From Paucisalibacillus globulus DSM 18846 (GTDB lineage Bacteria; Bacillota; Bacilli; Bacillales; Amphibacillaceae): a stretch of DNA of 64,000 nucleotides. The translations under genes and the position numbers were made by a program. The DNA lies in assembly GCF_000482485.1 (NCBI RefSeq), contig NZ_KI519438.1, positions 1 to 64,000 of the forward strand, in the 5' to 3' direction. Position 1 is the stretch's first letter; the number at the start of each line of letters is the position of its first letter. Below the pieces are notes generated by a model, which was given only the letters and a program-made list of their open reading frames with translations, had not been told where the DNA came from and searched no databases. This document shows, piece by piece, positions 1-8,274 of the stretch.

Positions 1-127
1 CTACTAAAAGCACGCTAGCTTTTAGAATTTCTTTAATAGAAAAAACAGGGTATGTTTTTTCTTACATACTGGTTGTTTTGTTCAGTTTTCAAGGAGCAAA
101 AAGTAATTTGTGTTGTTTTAGTGACAA
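1..127 (-). other. rRNA operon leader region (partial, continues off left edge)
   Basis: Read on the minus strand this follows a strong promoter and contains TGCTCCTTGAAAACTGAAC (positions 98-80), which matches the boxA-like antitermination motif found in Bacillus rRNA leaders before 16S rRNA. Two hairpins follow: a 10-bp stem at 39-63 and an 8-bp stem at 4-25. No mature rRNA sequence is inside the window, so that a 16S gene lies just beyond the edge is inference. Confidence 0.6.
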
Positions 128-134
128 CTTTTAT

Positions 135-163
135 ATAATATCACACATGCAATATCTTGTCAA
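135..163 (-). promoter_or_regulatory. Sigma-A promoter of rRNA operon
   Basis: On the minus strand TTGACA (163-158) and TATTAT (140-135) are separated by exactly 17 bp. It lies between the tRNA cluster and the boxA-bearing leader, as expected for an rrn promoter. There is no clear terminator after the last tRNA, so cluster transcripts may also read into it. Confidence 0.75.
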
Positions 164-192
164 CAACTTTTTTCATTCTTTTTTTTGAATGA

Positions 193-266
<74 letters not shown>

Positions 267-282
267 AAGGTTATGTTTATAA

Positions 283-356
283 TGGAGCGGGTGATGGGAA
301 TCGAACCCACGACATCAGCTTGGAAGGCTGGAGTTTTACCATTAAACTACACCCGC
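283..356 (-). tRNA. tRNA-Gly (TCC)
   Basis: Cloverleaf with acceptor GCGGGTG/CACCCGC, anticodon TCC in the loop between GCC and GGC stem halves, and an encoded 3' CCA (283-285). Confidence 0.96.
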
Positions 357-398
357 ATTGGAAATATTAAGATCATCAATCCCAGAAGCACTCTCGGA

Positions 399-472
399 TC
401 GGGAAGACAGGATTCGAACCTGCGACCCCATGGTCCCAAACCATGTGCTCTACCAAGCTGAGCTACTTCCCG
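399..472 (-). tRNA. tRNA-Pro (TGG)
   Basis: Acceptor CGGGAAG/CTTCCCG, anticodon stem ATGGT/ACCAT with TGG anticodon, standard T-arm GGTTCGAATCC. No encoded CCA. Confidence 0.96.
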
Positions 473-479
473 ATTAATA

Positions 480-556
480 TGGCGCGCCCGAGAGGAGTCG
501 AACCCCTAACCTCTTGATCCGTAGTCAAACGCTCTATCCAATTGAGCTACGGGCGC
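480..556 (-). tRNA. tRNA-Arg (ACG)
   Basis: Acceptor GCGCCCG/CGGGCGC, loop CTACGGA with anticodon ACG (read as ICG after deamination in bacteria), encoded CCA at 480-482. Confidence 0.96.
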
Positions 557-630
557 TAAAAAGTAACGTATTTAAATATATCATATAACGCAATCTAATT
601 CAAGTTGTTTTTTTCAATTACTGGAACTAG

Positions 631-714
<84 letters not shown>

Positions 715-738
715 ATACGAAATAGTGCAATAACACAG

Positions 739-820
739 TGCGGGTGAAGGGAGTCGAACCCCCACATCCGAAGATACTAGATCCTAAGTCTAGCGCGTCT
801 GCCAATTCCGCCACACCCGC
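739..820 (-). tRNA. tRNA-Leu (TAG)
   Basis: Class II tRNA, acceptor GCGGGTG, anticodon stem CTAGA/TCTAG around CTTAGGA, anticodon TAG, variable arm present, no encoded CCA. In B. subtilis a tRNA-Leu of the equivalent sprT-linked cluster is the ICEBs1 integration site (known); this copy is intact. Confidence 0.95.
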
Positions 821-832
821 ATATCATAATGA

Positions 833-905
833 TGAGCCATGTAGGATTCGAACCTACGACCCTCTGATTAAAAGTCAGATGCTCTACCGACTGAGCTAAT
901 GGCTC
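833..905 (-). tRNA. tRNA-Lys (TTT)
   Basis: Acceptor GAGCCAT/ATGGCTC, anticodon stem TCTGA/TCAGA around CTTTTAA, anticodon TTT; no encoded CCA. Confidence 0.96.
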
Positions 906-969
906 ATAAAATTCAAGTAATTTCATGTTTGTTTTATACAGTTTGTTAAGCATCTCACAAATACAAAAT

Positions 970-1044
970 TGGCTGGGCTACTAGGATTCGAACCTAGGAT
1001 ACACGGGATCAAAACCCGATGCCTTACCGCTTGGCTATAGCCCA
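970..1044 (-). tRNA. tRNA-Gln (TTG)
   Basis: Acceptor TGGGCTA/TAGCCCA, anticodon loop TTTTGAT giving TTG, encoded CCA at 970-972. Confidence 0.96.
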
Positions 1045-1054
1045 ACAATATAAA

Positions 1055-1131
1055 TGGCGGTCCGGACGGGACTCGAACCCGCGACCTCCTGCGTGACAGG
1101 CAGGCATTCTAACCAACTGAACTACCGGACC
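1055..1131 (-). tRNA. tRNA-Asp (GTC)
   Basis: Acceptor GGTCCGG/CCGGACC, anticodon stem CCTGC/GCAGG around CTGTCAC, anticodon GTC, encoded CCA at 1055-1057. Confidence 0.96.
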
Positions 1132-1157
1132 TTTTAATATTCACTTTTAAAAACCAA

Positions 1158-1229
1158 TGACCCGTACGGGATTCGAACCCGTGTTACCGCCGTGAAAGGG
1201 CGGTGTCTTAACCGCTTGACCAACGGGCC
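1158..1229 (-). tRNA. tRNA-Glu (TTC)
   Basis: Acceptor GGCCCGT/ACGGGTC, anticodon stem CCGCC/GGCGG around CTTTCAC, anticodon TTC; no encoded CCA. Confidence 0.96.
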
Positions 1230-1237
1230 ATATTATA

Positions 1238-1328
1238 TGGCGGAGAAGGAGGGATTTGAACCCTCGCGCCGGTTACCCGACCTACACCCTTAGCAGGGGC
1301 GCCTCTTCAGCCACTTGAGTACTTCTCC
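1238..1328 (-). tRNA. tRNA-Ser (GCT)
   Basis: Class II tRNA of 91 nt including CCA, acceptor GGAGAAG/CTTCTCC, anticodon GCT in CCCCTGCTAAGGG, long variable arm, encoded CCA at 1238-1240. Confidence 0.96.
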
Positions 1329-1331
1329 ATA

Positions 1332-1406
1332 TGGCTCCACAGGTAGGATTCGAACCTACGACCGATCGGTTAACAGCCGATTGCTCTACCACTGAGCTAC
1401 TGTGGA
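1332..1406 (-). tRNA. tRNA-Asn (GTT)
   Basis: Acceptor TCCACAG/CTGTGGA, anticodon stem ATCGG/CCGAT around CTGTTAA, anticodon GTT, encoded CCA at 1332-1334. First intact gene of the cluster. Its 5' 26 nt plus flank are repeated upstream at 1541-1569. Confidence 0.96.
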
Positions 1407-1409
1407 ATA
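1381..1409 (-). repeat. Direct repeat copy 1 (5' part of tRNA-Asn)
   Basis: A 29-bp segment covering the tRNA-Asn 5' acceptor strand and D-arm is identical to 1541-1569. The two copies flank a 131-bp insert (1410-1540), a layout expected of an integration scar or a partial duplication. Confidence 0.9.
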
Positions 1410-1540
1410 ATCAAAAATAGAAAATCAATCGTGTTCTTGCAAGTACATCCCACGATGTTGGACACCTGCATCTACTAGCATATTCATAGCTGTGTATGCT
1501 TCAGTGTTACTTGTAGCTTATTCGGTAGATGTTTCACTTG
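1410..1540 (-). pseudogene. Insert with degraded coding fragment between tRNA-Asn repeats
   Basis: No intact gene. One minus-strand frame reads SETSTE, a stop, then ATSNTEAYTAMNMLVDAGV followed by QHRGMYLQEHD and a stop, which looks like the C-terminal tail of a real protein. I do not recognise the family. It is consistent with a decayed foreign gene left at a tRNA locus, but the coding reading could be chance. Confidence 0.4.
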
Positions 1541-1569
1541 TTGCTCTACCACTGAGCTACTGTGGAATA
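1541..1569 (-). pseudogene. Truncated tRNA-Asn 5' fragment
   Basis: Identical over 29 bp to 1381-1409: the 5' acceptor strand, D-arm and 5' flank of tRNA-Asn, lacking anticodon, T-arm and 3' end. It is the first tRNA-like segment after the cluster promoter at 1599-1627, so it marks where the original gene began. Confidence 0.85.
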
Positions 1570-1598
1570 TTAATTTTAAAAAATCAGCAACGAAAAAC

Positions 1599-1627
1599 AT
1601 CATACTATATATCAGTTTCAATGTCAA
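1599..1627 (-). promoter_or_regulatory. Sigma-A promoter of the tRNA cluster
   Basis: Minus-strand TTGACA (1627-1622), 17-bp spacer and TATGAT (1604-1599), about 30 bp upstream of the tRNA-Asn fragment. All twelve tRNA genes are co-oriented behind it. Confidence 0.7.
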
Positions 1628-1795
1628 GGATAGTTTTGATTTTTTTAAGCTGAACTAATTCCTTAAGGGAATCTTTTGTTTCATAAGACTTAATATAATT
1701 TACCATGGTATGTCCCATTTCGTCAATCTATTTTTTGCGTCAGAATTTATAAACTTTTCTTCTTCCTAGTTACTTCCTATAATTATACCAATTGA

Positions 1796-2251
1796 TTATT
1801 CTACTTTTACCAATTTCCCTCTACAAATACCACATCGATATCGTTTCACATCCACTCTTCTTTCACGGTTATATAAATGATTACATTTATCACAAATATA
1901 TTGGTGCTTTTTACGATTCTCATTAGATGAAAGTGGCTTACAATGCCTGGGTGAACCAGTTAACTGCAGTAAAGATTTAAAATCTCGATCCCCATGTTTA
2001 TATCCCTTTCCTTCAATATGTAAATGATAATGGCATAATTCATGTTTTATAATTCCTATAAATTCACTCTCGTCCGATTCAAAATAATATTTGGGGTTCA
2101 ACTCAATCAATCTTTTAGATGGTAGATATCGCCCCCCCGTGGTACGAAGTCGACTATTAAACTTTACTTCATCTATATATGGTTTCCCAAAGTATTCTAT
2201 AGATAGATTATTCACTAGATGGAAAAGTTCTTTCTCACTTAGCAGTTTCAT
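1796..2251 (-). CDS. sprT: SprT-like zinc metalloprotease-family protein
   Basis: 151-residue SprT family protein. The HELCHYH zinc-binding motif is in the middle and the C-terminus is a zinc ribbon with four cysteines in two C-x2-C knuckles (CDKC and CGIC). The reading frame extends to 2311, but the start at 2251 (MKLLSEKE) has AAAGGAAG at good spacing, so I prefer it. SprT-like proteins resemble the protease domain of eukaryotic Spartan; the bacterial substrate is not established. In B. subtilis ydcK (sprT) lies in the same position between a tRNA cluster and tex, so placement supports the call. Confidence 0.9.
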   Translation of the reverse strand: MKLLSEKELFHLVNNLSIEYFGKPYIDEVKFNSRLRTTGGRYLPSKRLIELNPKYYFESDESEFIGIIKHELCHYHLHIEGKGYKHGDRDFKSLLQLTGSPRHCKPLSSNENRKKHQYICDKCNHLYNRERRVDVKRYRCGICRGKLVKVE

Positions 2252-2324
2252 TTGCGAAAACTTCCTTTTGTTATTATTCCCAATACTGATATTACATATA
2301 TATAATGTCATTATAAATCGTTAT

Positions 2325-2339
2325 TTAAAATAATTATAA
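2325..2339. promoter_or_regulatory. Candidate PerR box upstream of catalase
   Basis: TTAAAATAATTATAA differs at one position from the PerR consensus TTATAATNATTATAA and sits just upstream of a -35 element. A weaker second match (12 of 15) is TCATAATTACTATGA at 2477-2491. Peroxide-sensing PerR represses catalase in Bacillus (known); binding here is inferred. Confidence 0.5.
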
Positions 2340-2346
2340 TTAAAAA

Positions 2347-2374
2347 TTGATTTTTATTTAAATTCCTTTATAAT
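2347..2374 (+). promoter_or_regulatory. Candidate sigma-A promoter of catalase
   Basis: TTGATT (2347-2352), 16-bp spacer, TATAAT (2369-2374). This would give a 5' untranslated region of about 150 nt before the AGGAGGG ribosome site at 2519-2525. Confidence 0.5.
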
Positions 2375-2534
2375 ATACTCTAGAGATGTTAATTTAAAGT
2401 CTCCTGAGGTATAGGATTACTTAGCAAACATTTATCCTTACGTCATGACTTTAGAGAAACTATCTATTTAGTAATCTCATAATTACTATGATACTATATT
2501 ACATGTATTTTATATTATAGGAGGGACATATTCA

Positions 2535-4016
2535 ATGAGTGAAAATAAGAAAAAACTCACTACTGCATTTGGTGCTCCAGTACCAAATGACGACGATGTA
2601 AAAACAGCAGGTCCTAGAGGCCCATTATTAATGGAAGACTTCTGGTTCTTAGAAAAACTAGCACATTTTGACCGCGAAGTAATTCCTGAGCGTCGTATGC
2701 ACGCTAAAGGTTCTGGTGCTTATGGAACTTTCACAGTGACACATGACATTACAAAATATACGAAAGCATCTATCTTCTCAGAAGTTGGTAAGAAGACTGA
2801 TATGTTCTTACGTTTCTCAAGTGTAGCTGGTGAACGTGGTGCCGCTGACGCTGAACGTGATATTCGTGGTACAGCTCTTAAATTCTATACCGAAGAAGGT
2901 AACTGGGATTTAGTTGGTAACAACACACCTGTATTCTTCTTTAGAGACCCTAAGCGTTTCCCAGATTTAAACCACGTTGTTAAACGTGATCCTAGAACAA
3001 ATATGCATAGCGCACAAGCTAACTGGGACTTCTGGACAGGCTTACCAGAAGCACTTCATCAAGTAACTATCGTTATGAGTGACCGCGGCCTACCTGCATC
3101 ATATAGAAATATGCATTTATTTGGTAGCCATACGTACAGCCTGATCAATGCAAACAACGAGCGAGTATGGGTTAAATTCCACTTCAGAACACAACAAGGT
3201 ATCAAAAACCTAACCGATCAGGAAGCTGAAGTAGTTGTTGGTAAGGATCGCGAAAGTAACCAAAGAGATCTTTATGAATCAATCGAAAATGGAGACTTCC
3301 CTAAGTGGACTCTTTTCATTCAAGTAATGACAGAAAATGAAGCTAAAGAAGTACCATACAACCCATTTGACTTAACTAAGGTATGGCCTAAAGGCGACTT
3401 CCCTCTAATTGAAGTTGGTGAGTTAGAACTTAACCGAAACCCTGACAATTACTTTGAAGAAGTTGAGCAAGCAGCATTCGCTCCAACTAACATTGTACCT
3501 GGTATTGGGTTCTCACCTGATAAAATGCTTCAAGGACGCCTATTCTCTTATGGAGATACACAACGTTATCGCCTAGGTGTTAACCACTGGCAAATTCCAG
3601 TTAACTATCCTAAAAATGCGAAAAACTTCAACCCTTACCATCGTGATGGTGCTATGCGTGTGATTCCACATGGCAACAATGTTTCTTATAGCCCGAACAG
3701 CTATGGTGAGTGGGAAGATAGCAAAGAACATCAAGACCCAAGACAACAACTTGCTGCTGATGTTGACTACTATGACTTCCGTAAAGATGATGACAACTAC
3801 TTTGAACAACCAGGTAATCTATTCCGTTTAATGAACGCTGATGAACAACAAAGATTGTTCGAAAACACAGCTCGTGCAATGGAAGGTACAACTAAAGAAG
3901 TTCAATTAAAACATATTAACCATTGCTACAAAGCAGATCCTGCTTATGGTGAAGGTGTTGCAAATGCACTTGGAATTTCCATGAGTGAAGTTGAAGCTGC
4001 TAGTGACGTTGAATAA
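2535..4016 (+). CDS. katA: Catalase (monofunctional heme, small-subunit)
   Basis: 493-residue heme catalase converting hydrogen peroxide to water and oxygen in the cytoplasm. The distal histidine is in [12 protein letters not shown] (about residue 56), the catalytic asparagine in [12 protein letters not shown] (about residue 129), and the proximal heme-ligand tyrosine in [12 protein letters not shown] (about residue 339). Length fits clade 3 small-subunit catalases. Strong AGGAGGG ribosome site. It stands alone between sprT and tex, two genes that are neighbours in B. subtilis, so it is probably a lineage-specific insertion. Candidate PerR boxes upstream suggest peroxide induction. Confidence 0.97.
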   Translation: MSENKKKLTTAFGAPVPNDDDVKTAGPRGPLLMEDFWFLEKLAHFDREVIPERRMHAKGSGAYGTFTVTHDITKYTKASIFSEVGKKTDMFLRFSSVAGERGAADAERDIRGTALKFYTEEGNWDLVGNNTPVFFFRDPKRFPDLNHVVKRDPRTNMHSAQANWDFWTGLPEALHQVTIVMSDRGLPASYRNMHLFGSHTYSLINANNERVWVKFHFRTQQGIKNLTDQEAEVVVGKDRESNQRDLYESIENGDFPKWTLFIQVMTENEAKEVPYNPFDLTKVWPKGDFPLIEVGELELNRNPDNYFEEVEQAAFAPTNIVPGIGFSPDKMLQGRLFSYGDTQRYRLGVNHWQIPVNYPKNAKNFNPYHRDGAMRVIPHGNNVSYSPNSYGEWEDSKEHQDPRQQLAADVDYYDFRKDDDNYFEQPGNLFRLMNADEQQRLFENTARAMEGTTKEVQLKHINHCYKADPAYGEGVANALGISMSEVEAASDVE

Positions 4017-4030
4017 TAACATACTCTTTG

Positions 4031-4066
4031 AAAAAAGCACTGAGGAAAATTCCTCAGTGCTTTTTG
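4031..4066. terminator. Bidirectional terminator between catalase and tex
   Basis: 15-bp stem AAAAAGCACTGAGGA / TCCTCAGTGCTTTTT with an AAAT loop; U-tracts form on both strands, serving the two convergent genes. Confidence 0.9.
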
Positions 4067-4073
4067 TTAACTA

Positions 4074-6239
4074 TTATTCATTTACCATGGATAATGCAAC
4101 TCTTCCTTTATTCACATCAATACTTTCCACCCACACGGTTACAACATCACCGACCGAGGCTATATCCATTGGATGTTTCACAAAGGAGTTTGACATCTTA
4201 GAAATATGAACTAAGCCATCCTGTTTTACCCCAACATCGACAAATACTCCAAAGTCAACAACATTTCGAACAGTACCTTGTAGTTCCATTCCAGGCATAA
4301 GATCTTCTAAAGATAGTACATTTTTCTTAAGTAGTGGTTGCGGAAACTCATCACGTGGATCCCGTCCTGGTTTACTTAATGCTTCGATAATATCTTCTAA
4401 TGTTGGCTCACCTATACCAAGCTGGGTTGCAGTTTCAGTCTTATTAATAGAGGCTAACTTCTCTTTTAGCGAATTCGAGCCTATATCCTCAATCTTACAA
4501 TCAAGCATTGCTAATAATTGTTCCGTATGACTATAACTTTCTGGGTGGATCGGTGTTCGGTCTAGTGGATTATCTCCATCGATAATCCGTAAAAACCCTA
4601 TAGCTTGTTCATATGTTTTAGCACCAAGTCTAGGAATCTTTTTCAACTGTTTACGGTCGGAGAATTTCCCATTCTCATTTCTTAATTTAACAATATTTCC
4701 AGCTACCGTCTTGCTCAAACCAGATACATATTGTAATAATGATCTAGAAGCTGTATTTACATTGACACCTACTTGGTTAACTGCAGTTTCTACAACAAAT
4801 GTTAATGATTCATTTAAAGCCTTTTGACCAACATCATGTTGGTATTGTCCTACTCCTATTGATTTCGGGTCAATTTTAACCAATTCTGCTAACGGGTCTT
4901 GGACACGACGGGCAATGGAAGCTGCACTTCTTTCTTCTACTTGTAATTCTGGGAACTCTTCTCTTGCCAGTTCTGATGCGGAATAGACACTTGCTCCAGC
5001 TTCATTAACGATGATGTATGGAATATCAAGATTATTCTTTATGATAACATCTGAAATAAACTGCTCTGTTTCCCTTGAAGCTGTACCATTACCAATGGCT
5101 ATTAATTCTACAGAATACTTTTTAATAAATGTCAGGATAATCTTTTCTGCACCTGTCACATCATGTTTAGGTGCTGTAGGGTACATGACTCCGACTTGAT
5201 GTAACTTTCCTGTTTCATCAATAACAGCCAACTTACAACCCGTCCGAAATGCTGGGTCTACCCCAAGAACTGTTCTTCCTTTAAGAGGTGGCTGTAATAA
5301 GAGATTCTTTAGATTAGTTGCAAATACAGAAATTGCTTGTTCTTCCGCTTTTTCCGATAAGTTTGCTCTTATTTCACGCTCAATAGAGGGTTCAATCAAA
5401 CGTTTGTATGAGTCTTCTATTGCTGCCTTTAAAATATCGCTAGTCATTTTATTAGTACGTTGTTTAATAATCTTCTTCACTAAGTACTCAATAATTGATT
5501 CTATTGGAGAAACAATGGAGACCTTCAGTATATCTTCCTTTTCCCCACGATTTAATGCAAGGATTCGGTGTGAAACAATTGACCTGACCGCTTCACTATA
5601 GTCATAGTACATTTCATAGATGCTTTTCTCATCTTTTTCTTGCTTCTTAACTTCCGATTGTATTAATCCTCGTTTGATTGTCTGATTACGAATGTATTCA
5701 CGATATTCTGGTTCATCGGAAACTATTTCCGCGATAATATCATTTACTCCCGATAATACATCCTCTATCGTTTGTAATTCATATTCTTCAGATAAATATT
5801 TTTCTGCCTCTTTATTAATATCAACATTTTCTTGCTTCCAGACTAATTCTGCTAGAGGTTCTAGTCCTTTTTCCTTTGCAATCGTCGCCTTAGTTCTTCG
5901 CTTTTGTTTATAAGGTCTGTATAGGTCTTCTACACGTTGTAATTGGGTAGCTTTTCTTATTTCGTTCTCTAATTCTGGTGTTAGTTTTCCTAAGCTCTCA
6001 ATTAAACGAATAACCTCATCTTTTCTCTGCGCTAAATTTGATGCGTACTGCCATTTATCCTGAATAGCTTTTATTTGCACCTCATCAAGACCACCCGTTA
6101 CCTCCTTACGATAACGAGCAATAAATGGCACCGTATTTCCTTCATCCATTAAGTTAATTACTTTATGTACAATATTCGTTTGAACAGATGTTTCTTTTGA
6201 CACCCACCGGGCTAATTCTTGATTTAATGTATCTGACAT
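4074..6239 (-). CDS. tex: Tex family RNA-binding transcription accessory protein
   Basis: 721-residue Tex protein (YdcI in B. subtilis). It has the N-terminal helical Tex region, a YqgF/RNase H-like domain around VLGVDPAFRTGCKLAV (residues 325-450), a helix-hairpin-helix region (about 480-560) and a C-terminal S1 RNA-binding domain (about 645-720, LQGTVRNVVDFGVFVDVGV). Tex proteins bind nucleic acid and influence transcription and toxin expression in several species; the precise role is unsettled. Start supported by AAAGGAGG. Adjacent to the sigma-B operon as in B. subtilis. Family-A repeat copy and the rsbX terminator separate it from rsbX. Confidence 0.95.
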   Translation of the reverse strand: MSDTLNQELARWVSKETSVQTNIVHKVINLMDEGNTVPFIARYRKEVTGGLDEVQIKAIQDKWQYASNLAQRKDEVIRLIESLGKLTPELENEIRKATQLQRVEDLYRPYKQKRRTKATIAKEKGLEPLAELVWKQENVDINKEAEKYLSEEYELQTIEDVLSGVNDIIAEIVSDEPEYREYIRNQTIKRGLIQSEVKKQEKDEKSIYEMYYDYSEAVRSIVSHRILALNRGEKEDILKVSIVSPIESIIEYLVKKIIKQRTNKMTSDILKAAIEDSYKRLIEPSIEREIRANLSEKAEEQAISVFATNLKNLLLQPPLKGRTVLGVDPAFRTGCKLAVIDETGKLHQVGVMYPTAPKHDVTGAEKIILTFIKKYSVELIAIGNGTASRETEQFISDVIIKNNLDIPYIIVNEAGASVYSASELAREEFPELQVEERSAASIARRVQDPLAELVKIDPKSIGVGQYQHDVGQKALNESLTFVVETAVNQVGVNVNTASRSLLQYVSGLSKTVAGNIVKLRNENGKFSDRKQLKKIPRLGAKTYEQAIGFLRIIDGDNPLDRTPIHPESYSHTEQLLAMLDCKIEDIGSNSLKEKLASINKTETATQLGIGEPTLEDIIEALSKPGRDPRDEFPQPLLKKNVLSLEDLMPGMELQGTVRNVVDFGVFVDVGVKQDGLVHISKMSNSFVKHPMDIASVGDVVTVWVESIDVNKGRVALSMVNE

Positions 6240-6258
6240 AGAGCGTTCCTCCTTTACA

Positions 6259-6344
6259 TTAGAAAAACTCGCATTCGCTCAGTCCCAAGCGAATGTGTTA
6301 GTTTTTCTATACGTGCGGAAAGTTTTTTATACTTTCCTAACTAC
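6259..6344 (+). repeat. Family-A two-hairpin repeat, copy A1
   Basis: Hairpin 1 has an outer stem AGAAAAACT (6261-6269) / AGTTTTTCT (6300-6308) and an inner stem CATTCGCT / AGCGAATG. A linker CTATACGTGCGG leads to hairpin 2, GGAAAGT (6317-6323) / ACTTTCC (6331-6337), then CTAACTAC. Located between the tex start and rsbX end. Confidence 0.9.
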
Positions 6345-6390
6345 CAAGTACTATTCTATCAAAAAAGCCGATTAAATCCCACAATGGAAG

Positions 6391-6442
6391 GAAAAGGAAG
6401 CCTTTGGGGCTATAATTACTAGCTCCCTTAGGCTTCCCTTTT
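6391..6442 (-). terminator. Terminator of the sigB operon after rsbX
   Basis: Minus-strand stem GGAAGCCT with inner GGG and GCTA pairing to TAGC, CCC and AGGCTTCC, followed by TTTTCC. It closes the operon directly after the rsbX stop. Confidence 0.75.
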
Positions 6443-7041
6443 TAATTATGGTTATATCGAACTGCGATTAATGTCGTATCATCATTTCGGAAATTTTCAC
6501 TTTTAAGTGCATATGTCTTAGTAATTCTTTCTACTTCCTTATCCAAAAAGTAATTCTCAGACAATTCTTTATTTGTAACACCGTCTGTATACATAATGAA
6601 ATTCATTTCATTTTCAAGTGGTTCTCTAGTTACCTTAAATTTCCTATTAAAACCTGCTAAATATCCGGCATTTGGTATATTTCGTTTTCTATTATTTCCA
6701 CTAGTAATGGTCATCACACCAACATTACCAATGGAAGAAATAGAATAGCTCTTTGTATTAAAATCAATCTTTAAGATTGCTAGGACAGTGCCACGCTTGC
6801 CAATTAACTTTCCATTACACTTCTTTACCAATTCTTCAACTGGATAGTTAATGTTTTCTTTAATGATATTAATAACTATTTCTGAGGATTCTTTTGCAAA
6901 CTCCCCACTCCCTAAACCGTCAGCCAAAGCACATACAAATTCATTCTCGGTCTCACTATAAAAGTAACTGTCCCCACACTCTTTATTACCAGTTTTTGCT
7001 TTTTGAAATACTGCTACCTTCGTTCGTTTCATAGAATTCAC
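6442..7041 (-). CDS. rsbX: RsbX, serine phosphatase of the stressosome pathway
   Basis: 199-residue PP2C-type phosphatase. ALADGLGSGEFA carries the metal-binding aspartate and the C-terminal FRNDDTTLIAVRY is the second PP2C signature. In Bacillus RsbX dephosphorylates RsbS and RsbR, resetting the stressosome and damping sigma-B activity after stress. It is the last gene of the operon; its ATG overlaps the sigB stop codon in ATGA, indicating translational coupling. Confidence 0.95.
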   Translation of the reverse strand: MNSMKRTKVAVFQKAKTGNKECGDSYFYSETENEFVCALADGLGSGEFAKESSEIVINIIKENINYPVEELVKKCNGKLIGKRGTVLAILKIDFNTKSYSISSIGNVGVMTITSGNNRKRNIPNAGYLAGFNRKFKVTREPLENEMNFIMYTDGVTNKELSENYFLDKEVERITKTYALKSENFRNDDTTLIAVRYNHN

Positions 7042-7826
7042 AATACCTCCGCACTATCAGTATTAATTGCTTCACGGAGTTTCTTTAATGACCTACGTTG
7101 AATACGTGAAACATGCATCTGTGATATTCCTAAAAGTTCCCCGGTTTCTTTTTGACTCATATTTTGAAAATAAGTACAGCGGATAATCTCTTGTTCTCGT
7201 TCTGTTAATATCGGAAGAATTTTTTCTAATAGCATTTTGAGGTCAATTTGCGAATATCCTTCTTCATCAGACCCAATCATATCTAATAAAGCAATGGTAC
7301 TACCATCTGAGGTGCCTTCAATACTTCGATCCACGGATAAAGCTTTATAGCTTTTGTTCATCTCCATTGTTTCTAGTAGCTCTTCCTCAGAGACAGTTAA
7401 ATACTCGGCAATTTCTTTTACTGTCGGTGACTTTTGATTTTTAGTGGTTAATTCATCTATAGCCTTCTTTATTCTAGGACCCAGTTCTTTAATCCTTCTC
7501 GGAACATGGACACTCCATGTTTTATCACGAATAAACCTCTTTATTTCTCCAACAATGGTCGGGATAGCAAAGGACTCAAAGGTTTTACCAAATGAAGCAT
7601 CAAATCGTTTAATCGCTGCTAGTAGACCTATCATTCCTACTTGTACTAAGTCTTCATGAATGATACTATTCTTAGAATACTTTCTAGCAATGGACTCAAC
7701 TAAATCTTTATAGGTAAGGATTACTTTTTGTTGAATTTCTTCATCTAATGGATATTGTTGAAGGTGTTCAATCCACTGGTAAACCTCATCTCTTCCTTTA
7801 TTGTCCGGTTGAGACTTGGTCGTCAT
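7038..7826 (-). CDS. sigB: RNA polymerase sigma factor SigB (general stress)
   Basis: 262-residue sigma-70 family group 3 factor. Region 2 includes HEDLVQVGMIGLLAAIKRFD and region 4 ends with a helix-turn-helix around QKETGELLGISQMHVSRIQRR. It directs the general stress regulon. The 5' end overlaps rsbW by 29 bp, as in other Bacillaceae, which couples synthesis of the factor to its antagonist. Flanked by rsbW and rsbX, so identity is secure despite similarity to sporulation sigma-F and sigma-G. Confidence 0.97.
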   Translation of the reverse strand: MTTKSQPDNKGRDEVYQWIEHLQQYPLDEEIQQKVILTYKDLVESIARKYSKNSIIHEDLVQVGMIGLLAAIKRFDASFGKTFESFAIPTIVGEIKRFIRDKTWSVHVPRRIKELGPRIKKAIDELTTKNQKSPTVKEIAEYLTVSEEELLETMEMNKSYKALSVDRSIEGTSDGSTIALLDMIGSDEEGYSQIDLKMLLEKILPILTEREQEIIRCTYFQNMSQKETGELLGISQMHVSRIQRRSLKKLREAINTDSAEVL

Positions 7827-8274
7827 AAAACTCCACCCCTAAATTCTCAAGGTATTTTGTCATAAGGACAATAACACCTGAATTATTATTTATCTCAACT
7901 TTATCCATTAATGTATTAATTAAAAATAATCCAAAACCCCCTTCACGAAGGTTTTCAACCGATTCATCACTATCGTAAGGACCGAATTTCGTCTTAACCT
8001 CATTTAAATTAAAACTACCACCATGGTCAGCAACCATTACTTCTAACCGATCTTCATAAACACCAAATCCTATGGTAACTTCCCCATTATCCTTATCTTC
8101 ATATGCGTGATTAACGACATTAGTCACTGCTTCCGAAATAGAAATTTTCAGATCCTCTATATCTTCATACGTAAATCCCATTCGACTAGCAATACCTGAA
8201 GTACTTAATCGTATAACTCCTACATACTCCGGTTTTGCGGGAAATTTCATTTCGATAAAATCAAACGATTCCAT
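7798..8274 (-). CDS. rsbW: RsbW, anti-sigma-B factor and serine kinase
   Basis: 158-residue GHKL-fold kinase. The N-box is ISEAVTNVVNHAYED, followed by the ATP-lid glycine motifs VADHGGSF and GGFGLFLINTLMDKV. RsbW holds sigma-B inactive and phosphorylates RsbV on serine; unphosphorylated RsbV displaces sigma-B. It begins directly after the rsbV stop codon and overlaps sigB. Confidence 0.97.
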   Translation of the reverse strand: MESFDFIEMKFPAKPEYVGVIRLSTSGIASRMGFTYEDIEDLKISISEAVTNVVNHAYEDKDNGEVTIGFGVYEDRLEVMVADHGGSFNLNEVKTKFGPYDSDESVENLREGGFGLFLINTLMDKVEINNNSGVIVLMTKYLENLGVEFYDDQVSTGQ

